Positions 1-6,988 of a stretch of 64,000 nucleotides of DNA are shown piece after piece. A program made the translations under genes and the position numbers. Source of the DNA: UBA967 sp044375555 (GTDB lineage Bacteria > Verrucomicrobiota > Verrucomicrobiia > Chthoniobacterales > Terrimicrobiaceae); contig JBILML010000009.1 of NCBI GenBank assembly GCA_044375555.1, positions 19,250 to 83,249 of the forward strand, written 5' to 3'. The stretch's first letter is position 1. Each line of letters opens with the position of its first letter. The notes under the pieces were generated by a model. That model had not been told where the DNA came from and ran no database searches. It was given only the letters and a program-made list of their open reading frames with translations.

Positions 1-633
1 TCAGAATACTCACCGAGCGGTTCACGCCGCTCGCCGCGACGCGGCGGAGGGCGCCGTCAAGATCGCCCGAACCGCACGCCCCGCTCCACACAACAACACG
101 AAAAACCTGCTAAAAAAGAGGCCTCCTTGATCTCGAAGATCATCGGCTTCTTCACCGGCAAAAAAGACGAACCCGAGCGTCCAGCACGCAACGAACGCAC
201 CGAGCGCGAACGCCGTCCCCGCTCCTCCGAAAACGACTCCACCGAGCGCGCCCCGCGCGAGCGGAGCAGCCGTTCTGAGCGCCCGACCGGCATGCGCTCA
301 CCCGAAGTCGTCGAGGTCACCTCGCCGCGCCTCTATGTGGGCAACTTGTCGTTCGACGCCGCTGAGAGCGATCTCTTCGAACTCTTCAACGGAGTGGGCA
401 GCGTCCAGAATGTCGAGATCGTCGTGAACCGTCACACGATGCGGTCGAAGGGTTTCGCCTTCATCCAAATGCAATCCATCGATGAGGCCAAGCGCGCCGT
501 CACCGAACTCCACGACAAGGAGTTCATGGGCCGCAAACTCGTCGTCAGCGGAGCCAAAGCCGTCGAGGAGCGCCGCTCCGAGCGCCAGCAGGAATCGGCC
601 GCTCCCGCCGAGACCGCCGCCGCCACTGAATAA
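1..633 (+). CDS. RRM-domain RNA-binding protein (5' end outside window)
   Basis: Probable single-RRM RNA-binding protein. The frame is open from base 1, so the gene very likely begins before the window. A TTG at 127 is the only internal start candidate with any appeal. The visible N-terminal part is Arg/Ser/Pro/Glu-rich and low in complexity. The RRM covers roughly the last 100 residues, with RNP2 (LYVGNL, near 331-348) and RNP1 (KGFAFIQM, near 448-471). An Ala/Glu-rich tail follows. Such proteins are common in Verrucomicrobia, Planctomycetes and Cyanobacteria and are thought to bind RNA; the target is unknown. The stop overlaps the probable start of miaA, so the two may be cotranscribed. Confidence 0.8.
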   Translation, partial: SEYSPSGSRRSPRRGGGRRQDRPNRTPRSTQQHEKPAKKEASLISKIIGFFTGKKDEPERPARNERTERERRPRSSENDSTERAPRERSSRSERPTGMRSPEVVEVTSPRLYVGNLSFDAAESDLFELFNGVGSVQNVEIVVNRHTMRSKGFAFIQMQSIDEAKRAVTELHDKEFMGRKLVVSGAKAVEERRSERQQESAAPAETAAATE

Positions 634-1558
634 CAAAAACTCCAATGCCGAAAGGCCCCGTCCGGTCATCGTGACGGGGCCGACCGGTGTCGGCAAATCC
701 TCCCTCGCCCTGGCGCTCGCCGAGCGCCTCGATGGCGAAATCCTCGGAGCCGACGCCTTCCAAATTTACGCCGGGCTTCCTGTTCTCACCGCCCAGCCCA
801 CCCCTGAACAACTCGCCGCCGTTCCCCACCACCTCGTGGGTTTTTTGGATTTGAGCGAGAATTTCGACGCCGCCCGTTACGCCAAGGCCGCGCGCGAAGC
901 CCTCGCCGCCATTTCCTCGCGCGGCAAACTTCCCATCCTCGTCGGCGGCACTGGCCTTTACCTCAAAGCCCTCACCCACGGCCTCGCCGAAATGCCCCCC
1001 GTCGATCCCGACCTCCGCGCGAGGATTTCCGCCATGCCCCTCGCCCAAGCGGTCGAGGAATTGGGAAAAGCCGACCCCGCCTGCCTGGCAACCCTCGACC
1101 TGAAAAATCCCGTCCGCGTCCACCGCGCCCTCGAGATCGTGCTTCAAACCTCACGCCCGCTCGCGGAGTCGCGGGGCACCTGGAAAAATCCCTCCAACGA
1201 ATTTCGCGGCCTCGTGCTCACTCGCGAACGCGAGGATTTGCGGGACCGCATCGAGGCGAATGTCGCCCAAATGCTCGCCGGCGGCGCGATCGAAGAAGTC
1301 CGCCACGCCGCCACCCGCGCTGGAGACGGCACCCGCCGAGCGATCGGGTTTCGGGAGATCGAGGAATTCCTCGCTGGCAAAACCTCCCTCGACGCCTGCC
1401 GCGAGGCGATCGCCACCGCGACGAAGCGCTACGCCAAGCGCCAATTGACCTGGTGCCGCACGCAATTTACTTTTCCCTCACTCGATTTGACCGCCCTCCC
1501 CCACCCCGAATCCGCCCTGCCGCGAGCCCTCGAAATCCTCGCGACCCAAGCCCCATGA
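626..1558 (+). CDS. miaA: tRNA dimethylallyltransferase MiaA
   Basis: Transfers a dimethylallyl group to N6 of A37 in tRNAs that read UNN codons. The P-loop GPTGVGKS lies at residues 18-25 if translation starts at CTG 626. DAFQIYAGL, LVGGTGLYLKAL and the GFREIEEFL region are typical of the family. The start is uncertain: no ATG, GTG or TTG lies in frame between 485 and 670. A GTG at 671 would remove the strand before the P-loop, while an ATG at 482 would add 48 unrelated residues encoded over the RRM gene. CTG 626 gives 310 residues, the normal family length. The stop overlaps hflX by ATGA. Confidence 0.93.
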   Translation: MNNKNSNAERPRPVIVTGPTGVGKSSLALALAERLDGEILGADAFQIYAGLPVLTAQPTPEQLAAVPHHLVGFLDLSENFDAARYAKAAREALAAISSRGKLPILVGGTGLYLKALTHGLAEMPPVDPDLRARISAMPLAQAVEELGKADPACLATLDLKNPVRVHRALEIVLQTSRPLAESRGTWKNPSNEFRGLVLTREREDLRDRIEANVAQMLAGGAIEEVRHAATRAGDGTRRAIGFREIEEFLAGKTSLDACREAIATATKRYAKRQLTWCRTQFTFPSLDLTALPHPESALPRALEILATQAP

Positions 1559-2823
1559 TCCCCGCCGCCGAGCGCGTCATTCTCGTCGGACTCGAGCACG
1601 AGGGCGTCTCGCGCTGGGATTTGCAGGACTCGCTCGAGGAACTCCGCCTGCTCGCAGACACCGCCGGGGCGAAGGTCGTGGAGACCGTGATCCAGCGGTT
1701 GGACAAACCCACCGCGCCTTTCTACATCGGCAAAGGCAAGGCCGAGGAAATCGCCAAATCCTCCGGAGAAAAACAAGCGACCTCCGTGATTTTCGATGAC
1801 GAGCTTTCGCCCGCGCAGAGCCGGAATCTCGAAGAAATCACCCACCGCAAGGTCATCGACCGCAGCCAGCTGATCCTCGACATTTTCGCCGCCCGGGCCC
1901 GCACCCGCGAGGGCCGCCTCCAAATCGAACTCGCCCAACTCCAATATCTCCTCCCCCGCCTTACCGGCATGTGGAGCCACCTCTCGCGCCAGAGCGGCGG
2001 CATCGGCACCCGCGGTCCAGGCGAAACCCAACTCGAGGTCGACCGCCGCCGCGTGCAGGACCGCATCACCCGGCTCGAGCGGGAATTGGCCGAAGTGCGC
2101 AAACACCGGGGCATCCAGCGCGAGGGCCGCCTGCGTCACAACTGGCCGTTCATCTCTCTCGTGGGCTACACGAATGCCGGCAAATCCTCCCTCCTCAACC
2201 GGCTCACCGGCGCGACCGTCGAAGCCCGCGACCGGCTTTTCGAAACACTCGATCCCACCACGCGCCAACTCACGCTGCCGAACCATCAGAAGGTGCTGCT
2301 CACCGACACCGTGGGTTTCATCCGCAAGCTCCCGCACACGCTCATCGAATCTTTCAAGGCGACTCTCGAAGAGGTCCAGTTGGCGAACCTGCTCCTGCAT
2401 GTGGTGGACCTCTCCCATCCACGCCACGCCGAGCAGATCGAGGCAGTGGATGCCGTGCTCGGCGAACTCGATGCCAAGGGCAAGCAGACGATCATGGTTT
2501 TCAACAAATGCGATCTCGTCACCGATCCCGAGATCGTTCAGGCCAACCTCGCTCGCCATCCCGGCAGCGTGGCGGTCTCGGCCCGCACCGGCGATGGCAT
2601 GGCGCAACTCATCGGGGAACTCGAAATCCGGCTCGCCGCCTGGCGGATGCAGGGGCGTTTCGAGATTCCGCTCACCGAGCAGGCGCTGCTCGCGGAGATT
2701 CACCGCGTCGGCCATGTTCTGGATTTGAAATACGGCGAAGCCACCGCCATGATCACGGCCCACATCCCACCCGAGTTGATCGGCCGGTTGTCCAAATACG
2801 ACGCCGGCTCGCCCCAAAAATGA
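1555..2823 (+). CDS. hflX: GTPase HflX
   Basis: Ribosome-associated GTPase that in other bacteria splits stalled 70S ribosomes. The N-terminal HflX domain is followed by the glycine-rich linker (GGIGTRGPGETQLE, about 148-161), a coiled segment, and a G domain with G1 GYTNAGKSS (about 204-212), G3 DTVGF and G4 NKCD. The 422-residue length is normal. ATG 1555 is chosen because it forms an ATGA overlap with miaA and begins at the conserved region; an upstream in-frame ATG at 1453 lies inside miaA. The miaA-hflX order matches many bacteria, but hfq, often placed between them, is absent. Confidence 0.95.
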   Translation: MIPAAERVILVGLEHEGVSRWDLQDSLEELRLLADTAGAKVVETVIQRLDKPTAPFYIGKGKAEEIAKSSGEKQATSVIFDDELSPAQSRNLEEITHRKVIDRSQLILDIFAARARTREGRLQIELAQLQYLLPRLTGMWSHLSRQSGGIGTRGPGETQLEVDRRRVQDRITRLERELAEVRKHRGIQREGRLRHNWPFISLVGYTNAGKSSLLNRLTGATVEARDRLFETLDPTTRQLTLPNHQKVLLTDTVGFIRKLPHTLIESFKATLEEVQLANLLLHVVDLSHPRHAEQIEAVDAVLGELDAKGKQTIMVFNKCDLVTDPEIVQANLARHPGSVAVSARTGDGMAQLIGELEIRLAAWRMQGRFEIPLTEQALLAEIHRVGHVLDLKYGEATAMITAHIPPELIGRLSKYDAGSPQK

Positions 2824-3329
2824 CCCGAGTTTTTTTCCAAACCATCGCCGCGCTCGCCCTCCTGGCCGTCCTCTCCGGCTGCCAATCGGTGAAGGAAACC
2901 TTCGAGCGCATCCCCGGCAAGGAATCGCATGTGTATGTGGATGCCCCCATCAAGTCCGAGACCGGCATCGCCTCCTGGTATGGCGGACGCTGGATCGGCC
3001 GCCTCACCGCGAATGGAGAAACCTACCGGCAAGGTGATGTCACCGCCGCGCACAAAAAACTCCCCTTCCACACGCCGGTGCGGGTGACGGATTTGAAAAC
3101 CGGCAAGTCGGTCGTCGTCCGCATCAACAACCGCGGGCCGTTCGTTCGTGGGAGGATCATTGACCTGAGCGTCATCGCCGCGAAGCAACTCGGCACCTAC
3201 GATCGCGGCATCGCCAAAGTGCAAATCCAAGCCCTCCGCGAAGTCCCCGTCATGCGCTACCCGAACATGCGGGCGATCGCTCGCAAACCCGCCGCGAAGC
3301 CCGCTCCAACGCCGACCCAAGAGCCGTAA
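2820..3329 (+). CDS. rlpA: RlpA-like septal ring lipoprotein
   Basis: Predicted lipoprotein of 169 residues. The signal peptide ends in lipobox LSGC with the acylated Cys at 21. A double-psi beta-barrel follows, with the RlpA signature (GIASWYGGRWIGRLTANGE, about 51-69) and NNRGPFVRGRIIDLS. RlpA proteins are outer-membrane or septal lipoproteins, and some cleave denuded glycan strands. The C-terminal SPOR domain of many RlpA proteins is missing, replaced by a short Pro/Ala tail. The start overlaps the hflX stop by ATGA, so it is probably the last gene of the miaA-hflX operon. Glycan-cleaving activity is inferred from the family. Confidence 0.85.
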   Translation: MTRVFFQTIAALALLAVLSGCQSVKETFERIPGKESHVYVDAPIKSETGIASWYGGRWIGRLTANGETYRQGDVTAAHKKLPFHTPVRVTDLKTGKSVVVRINNRGPFVRGRIIDLSVIAAKQLGTYDRGIAKVQIQALREVPVMRYPNMRAIARKPAAKPAPTPTQEP

Positions 3330-3364
3330 AAACACAGTCGAGACAACCGTGCGCCCTTCTGGCT

Positions 3365-3907
3365 TCAGCGGGCGGCGAGCGGGTGGCTGATTTTGGGGAG
3401 GACGCGGGAGGATTCGATTTCGACTTCGCGCTCCATGCCGAGGATTTCGAGGAGGACTTTGATGCGTTCTTGGGCAGGGAGGACTTGGGTGACCAACGCG
3501 CGGAGGCCGGTGAAGGGGCCTTCGAGCAATTGCACCTCTTCGCCGACTTGAATGATGGTCGGAATTTCGATGGTTTCCTGATCGACCACGGAGGCACGGA
3601 GGTCGGCGACGATCTCGTCGGGGACGACGGAGGGGATTCCGCCGAAGCGGACGATGGTGCTCACGCCAAGCGTGCCTTGGACATGGCGGTGCTGGGCGCG
3701 GTAGTTGAAGTGGGCGAAAACATAGCCGGGGAACATGGCCTCGGTGACCTTCACCTTGCCGCTGCTCCGGGCCCGCTCGAACCGGATCATCGGGCAGAAG
3801 ACCTCAATGCCGACATCGCGCATGAGCATCCTGCGGGCGGCAGATTCGCTGCGGGGCTTGGTTTTCACACAGAACCACCGGAGTTCTTCGTCTTCGAAAT
3901 GCGTCAT
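3365..3907 (-). CDS. NusG-family transcription elongation/antitermination factor
   Basis: Protein of 180 residues with an N-terminal NGN domain (WFCVKTKPRSESAARRML, about 11-28; FPGYVFAHF) and a C-terminal KOW domain around VGEEVQLLEGPFTGLRALV. It probably binds RNA polymerase and sets processivity or pausing. It does not sit beside secE and rplK, the usual nusG setting. It lies alone behind the terminator of the ribosomal array. That placement and the divergent KOW suggest a specialised paralogue of the RfaH/LoaP type, though this could be the housekeeping copy. No polysaccharide cluster follows, so the target operon cannot be named. Confidence 0.8.
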   Translation of the reverse strand: MTHFEDEELRWFCVKTKPRSESAARRMLMRDVGIEVFCPMIRFERARSSGKVKVTEAMFPGYVFAHFNYRAQHRHVQGTLGVSTIVRFGGIPSVVPDEIVADLRASVVDQETIEIPTIIQVGEEVQLLEGPFTGLRALVTQVLPAQERIKVLLEILGMEREVEIESSRVLPKISHPLAAR

Positions 3908-3967
3908 GACCTTAATTTCGGAAATGGGTTGGCGGCTGGCAAGTGCGGGCTATTCCGGGGACAAAAG

Positions 3968-3999
3968 AAAACGCATCCCACCGGAGCGGGATGCGTTTT
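3968..3999 (-). terminator. Rho-independent terminator of the ribosomal-protein array
   Basis: Perfect 12-bp inverted repeat (3968-3979 and 3988-3999) with an 8-base loop. Read on the minus strand it is followed by TTTTCTTTT. It lies about 30 bp after the rpsD stop and before the NusG-family gene, so it should end the long ribosomal transcript and separate the two units. Confidence 0.9.
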
Positions 4000-4029
4000 G
4001 CATTTGGCGGGAAAGCCAACCGCGCGGAA

Positions 4030-4641
4030 TTAACGCGCGTAAAGTTCGACGACGAGTTGTTCGTTGACGATGGGATTGATCTCCTCGCGGGAGGGGATGC
4101 GGACCATGGTGCCGCTGAGGTTTTCCTTATCCACGAGCAGCCAATCGGGAACGGTGACGATCTGCGTGAGTTCGACACCGCGCTTGCCGAGGCGCTTGGA
4201 TTTTTCGCTCTCCTTGACGGCGACGACATCGCCGGCCTTGAGGTTCATCGAGGAAATGTTGGTCTTGCGGCCGTTGACGGTCACATGGCCGTGGCCGACC
4301 ATCTGGCGCGCTCCACGCAGGGTTTTCGAGAAGCCCATTTTTTGAACGACATTGTCGAGGCGGGTCTCAAGGAGTTGGAGCAGGATCACGCCGGTGACGC
4401 CACGGCGGCGGCTGGCGATCTCGAAGTAGCGGCGGAACTGACGCTCGAGGACTCCATACTGGTGGCGGAGTTTTTGCTTTTCAGCGAGGGCGATCGAGTA
4501 ATCGGTTTGCTTGCGGCGTGAGCCCTTCGGGCCGTGTTGGCCTGGAGGATAGCTTTTATTTTCGAAGGCCTTCGGCGATCCGCCGAGGAACACGCCATAG
4601 CGGCGGCTGATTTTGGTTTTGGGTCCGGTGTAACGAGCCAT
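4030..4641 (-). CDS. rpsD: 30S ribosomal protein S4
   Basis: Primary 16S-binding protein, 203 residues, full length. MARYTGPKTKISRRYG opens the conserved N-domain. The S4 RNA-binding fold follows (ETRLDNVVQKMGFSKTLRGARQMVGHGHVTVNG, about 91-124). In E. coli S4 represses its own operon through an mRNA pseudoknot, and the 123-bp gap upstream here carries interleaved inverted repeats that could play a similar part. It is the last gene of the array: rpoA and rplQ, which usually follow rpsD, are absent, and a terminator follows directly. Confidence 0.98.
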   Translation of the reverse strand: MARYTGPKTKISRRYGVFLGGSPKAFENKSYPPGQHGPKGSRRKQTDYSIALAEKQKLRHQYGVLERQFRRYFEIASRRRGVTGVILLQLLETRLDNVVQKMGFSKTLRGARQMVGHGHVTVNGRKTNISSMNLKAGDVVAVKESEKSKRLGKRGVELTQIVTVPDWLLVDKENLSGTMVRIPSREEINPIVNEQLVVELYAR

Positions 4642-4665
4642 TGGTAGAGAATTAAGTTTAAAGAA

Positions 4666-4752
4666 TTAAGTTTTAAGTTTTGTGGAGCGGATTCGCGGGT
4701 GAGTTTCAGGTTTTTCTGCGGTCTTAAAACTTAAGAATAAAACTTGAAACTC
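4666..4752 (-). promoter_or_regulatory. Interleaved inverted repeats in the rpsK-rpsD gap (candidate rpsD leader)
   Basis: Two complementary arm pairs cross each other: 4666-4677 with 4723-4734 (12 of 12) and 4701-4714 with 4739-4752 (13 of 14). In the minus-strand RNA they could form a pseudoknot or two mutually exclusive hairpins ending 25 bases before the rpsD start. S4 autoregulation through a pseudoknot is known in gamma-proteobacteria; the assignment here is inference. The arms are built from TTAAGTTT-like units, so a simple AT-rich repeat is the alternative explanation. Confidence 0.4.
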
Positions 4753-4764
4753 CCCACAAGGGCG

Positions 4765-5358
4765 TCAGACGCGGCGCTGTTTTGGCGGGCGGCAACCGTT
4801 GTGCGGGATCGGGGTGACATCACGGATGGTGGTGACATCGAGACCGATCGCTTGCATGGCACGGACGGCGGACTCGCGTCCGGAGCCGGGGCCTTTGACG
4901 CGGACTTCGACTTCCTTGAGGCCGTGGCCCATGGCTTGGCGGCAGGCGTCCTGCGCGACCATCTGGGCGGCGTAGGCGGTGCTTTTGCGGGAGCCTTTGA
5001 AGCCGCATTTGCCGGCGCTGGACCATCCGATCACACCACCACGGAGGTCGGTGATGCTGACGATGGTGTTGTTGAAGCTGGCTTGCACATGGGCAATGCC
5101 CTGGGTGACGCCTTTGCTGCCCTTAGCCTTGACGACCTTGATCGGCTCGATGGTGTCATCGAGGGAGATGCTGGCGGCGGAAGGGGCTCCGGATGTGGGT
5201 GCGGCGGTTTCTGCGGCGGCTTTTTTGGCTTTGGGCGCGGCTTTTTTGGCGGGCGCTTTTTTGGCAGGCGCGGCTTCCGCTGTTGCGGCGGGCGCAGGGG
5301 CCTCCGTAGCGGCTGGGGCGGCTGGCTCGGCGGCGGGTGTTTGGTTTTCTTCGCTCAT
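4765..5358 (-). CDS. rpsK: 30S ribosomal protein S11 with long N-terminal extension
   Basis: S11 forms the platform of the 30S subunit near the mRNA exit. The conserved part begins around residue 75 (KVVKAKGSKGVTQGIAHVQ) and ends with PIPHNGCRPPKQRRV. About 70 extra residues precede it, almost entirely Ala, Pro, Lys and Glu with KKAPAKKAAPKAKKAA-like runs, giving 197 residues against the usual 130 or so. The extension looks disordered and basic. The only upstream start is ATG 5358, which sits 19 bp after the rpsM stop, so the tail appears to be translated. It lies in the rpsM-rpsK-rpsD order. Confidence 0.97.
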   Translation of the reverse strand: MSEENQTPAAEPAAPAATEAPAPAATAEAAPAKKAPAKKAAPKAKKAAAETAAPTSGAPSAASISLDDTIEPIKVVKAKGSKGVTQGIAHVQASFNNTIVSITDLRGGVIGWSSAGKCGFKGSRKSTAYAAQMVAQDACRQAMGHGLKEVEVRVKGPGSGRESAVRAMQAIGLDVTTIRDVTPIPHNGCRPPKQRRV

Positions 5359-5377
5359 GATGATTTAAAATGCGGGA

Positions 5378-5773
5378 TTAGACTTTGCCGGCCTTGGCAT
5401 CCTTGTTGCGCTGGACGCCGACGGTTTTGCGAGGGCCTTTGCGGGTGCGGGCGTTGGTGCCGGTGCGCTGACCGCGAACGGGCAGGCCGCGGCGGTGGCG
5501 GATGCCACGGTAGCAATTGATCGCCTGAAGGCGCTTGAGATTGCCTTGAACCTCGCGGCGGAGGTCACCTTCGATCGGAATTTTATTGGCGTTGATCGCG
5601 ACGATAATGGCGTTCAGTTGTTCGGGCGAAAGATCCTTGGCACGGGTGTTGGGATCGATGTTGGCCTGTTCGAGAATTTTTTTCGAGTTGCTGGGGCCCA
5701 TGCCGTAAATATACGGCAGGGAGGCTTCGATGCGTTTGTCGCCGGGAATGTCTACTCCAAGTAAGCGGGGCAT
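5378..5773 (-). CDS. rpsM: 30S ribosomal protein S13
   Basis: Head protein of the small subunit that contacts P-site tRNA and the 50S bridge. It has 131 residues from ATG 5773 (MPRLLGVDIPGDKRIEASL) to the basic tail RTRKGPRKTVGVQRNKDAKAGKV. The helix-two-turn-helix region and CYRGIRHRRGLPVRGQRT are conserved. A longer upstream reading to 5851 would run through rpmJ and is not conserved. It follows rpmJ and precedes rpsK, the standard order. Confidence 0.97.
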   Translation of the reverse strand: MPRLLGVDIPGDKRIEASLPYIYGMGPSNSKKILEQANIDPNTRAKDLSPEQLNAIIVAINANKIPIEGDLRREVQGNLKRLQAINCYRGIRHRRGLPVRGQRTGTNARTRKGPRKTVGVQRNKDAKAGKV

Positions 5774-5798
5774 TTTTGATTTTTTTCTGGTTGCGGGC

Positions 5799-5912
5799 TT
5801 AGCCCTGTTTCTGTTTGTGGCGCGGATTTTTGCAAACCACGCGGATGACATTGTTGCGGCGAACGATTTTGCACGCTTCGCACAATCTTTTTACTGAGGC
5901 TCGGACTTTCAT
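5799..5912 (-). CDS. rpmJ: 50S ribosomal protein L36
   Basis: Small zinc-ribbon ribosomal protein of 37 residues, MKVRASVKRLCEACKIVRR to the Lys/Gln-rich end. It keeps the C-x2-C...C-x4-H zinc ligands (CEAC, CKNPRH). The ATG at 5912 overlaps the infA stop by ATGA. Placement between infA and rpsM is the classic spc/alpha arrangement. Confidence 0.95.
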   Translation of the reverse strand: MKVRASVKRLCEACKIVRRNNVIRVVCKNPRHKQKQG

Positions 5913-6160
5913 TTTCTTCTTTTTGGTTGATGTGACGACGAATCCTTGTGGCGGTAGGTGATGCGGCCCTTGGTCAAATCGTAGGGCGACATTTCCAACA
6001 TGACACGGTCTCCAGGGAGAATGCGAATGAAGTGCAGACGCATTTTCCCGGAGATATGAGCAAGCACGCGATGACCGTTTTCCAGTTCAATCCTGAACAT
6101 AGTGTTCGGCAGCAACTCGACGACCTTGCCATCTACTTCGATAGCGTCTTTGGTGGCCAT
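5909..6160 (-). CDS. infA: Translation initiation factor IF-1
   Basis: S1-fold factor that occupies the 30S A site during initiation. It has 83 residues from ATG 6160 (MATKDAIEVDGKVVELLPNTMF). FRIELENGHRVLAHISGKMR and GDRVMLEMSPYDLTKGRITYRHK are canonical. A basic C-terminal extension of about ten residues (SSSHQPKRRK) goes beyond the usual 71-73. The start lies 28 bp inside the 3' end of map, and the stop overlaps rpmJ by ATGA, so the genes are translationally coupled. Confidence 0.96.
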   Translation of the reverse strand: MATKDAIEVDGKVVELLPNTMFRIELENGHRVLAHISGKMRLHFIRILPGDRVMLEMSPYDLTKGRITYRHKDSSSHQPKRRK

Positions 6161-6897
6161 GTCAATACTTCGGGTTGATGGTCTGTGACCAGAACGGTGT
6201 GCTCGAAATGCGCGGAGGGCTGGCCGTCGGCGGTGACGGCGGTCCACTTGTCAGGAAGGATGCGGACTTTTTCGGTTCCCAAATTAATCATGGGCTCGAT
6301 GGCGAGGGTCATGCCGGCTTTGAGTTTTGGGCCGACGCCGCGTTTTCCAAAATTAGGAATCTGGGGATCTTCGTGAAGGCGGCGACCGACGCCGTGTCCA
6401 ACAAATTCGCGAACGACGCTGAAGCCATTTTTTACGGCCTCGGTTTCGACGAAGTTGGAAATGTCGCCGACGCGATGTCCGGGCCGGGCGAGTTCCACAG
6501 CGCCGCGCAAAATCCGCTCGGTGACTGTGAGGAGTCGCTCGGTTTCGGGGGCGATAATTCCGACGGCGACGGAGGTGGCATTGTCACCAATCCATCCATC
6601 GCGAATGATGCCAACATCCATTTTCACGATGTCGCCATAGGCGATGGGTCGGGAACCGCCGATGCCATGAACGACCTCTTCGTTTAGGCCGATGCAAATG
6701 TGGCCGGGAAATTTTTTGTATCCGAGAAATGCGCTCTTGACTCCTGCCTCCGACATCAATTGGGAGGCGCGGTGATCGACCTCTCCGGTGGTCACGCCAG
6801 GAGCGATCATCTCGACGAGATTCTGCAAAATCCAAGCGGCGGTCTCCCCTGCTTGGCGCATTTTTTCGATTTCGTGAGGCCGCTTGATCGGAATCAT
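6133..6897 (-). CDS. map: Type I methionine aminopeptidase
   Basis: Removes the initiator methionine from nascent proteins. It has 254 residues of pita-bread fold, with the five metal ligands visible as Asp94 (KMDVG), Asp105 (GDNATS), His168 (GHGVGR), Glu201 (AIEP) and Glu232 (HFEHT), plus substrate His77. There is no N-terminal zinc-finger extension. It sits between secY and infA. Adenylate kinase, often found between secY and map, is missing; the 91-bp gap holds no gene. Confidence 0.97.
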   Translation of the reverse strand: MIPIKRPHEIEKMRQAGETAAWILQNLVEMIAPGVTTGEVDHRASQLMSEAGVKSAFLGYKKFPGHICIGLNEEVVHGIGGSRPIAYGDIVKMDVGIIRDGWIGDNATSVAVGIIAPETERLLTVTERILRGAVELARPGHRVGDISNFVETEAVKNGFSVVREFVGHGVGRRLHEDPQIPNFGKRGVGPKLKAGMTLAIEPMINLGTEKVRILPDKWTAVTADGQPSAHFEHTVLVTDHQPEVLTWPPKTLSK

Positions 6898-6988
6898 TGG
6901 CGGGAAATGAGAGGCTTCAGAGAAATTTCGCCGGGGGACGAAGGGACGGTCAAGTCAGCGAAGTTTTTCAAGGCCGGAAAAAGCGAGG

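Noticed and set aside
482..625. Extended N-terminus of miaA from ATG 482
   Set aside because: The extra 48 residues overlap the RRM gene in another frame and match nothing in MiaA.
1429..2817. A 462-codon minus-strand frame opposite hflX, and similar long frames opposite the UDP-sugar pyrophosphorylase (23534-25315) and the first secretion ATPase (39484-40902)
   Set aside because: All are antisense shadows of conserved genes with Ala/Gly/Arg-rich translations.
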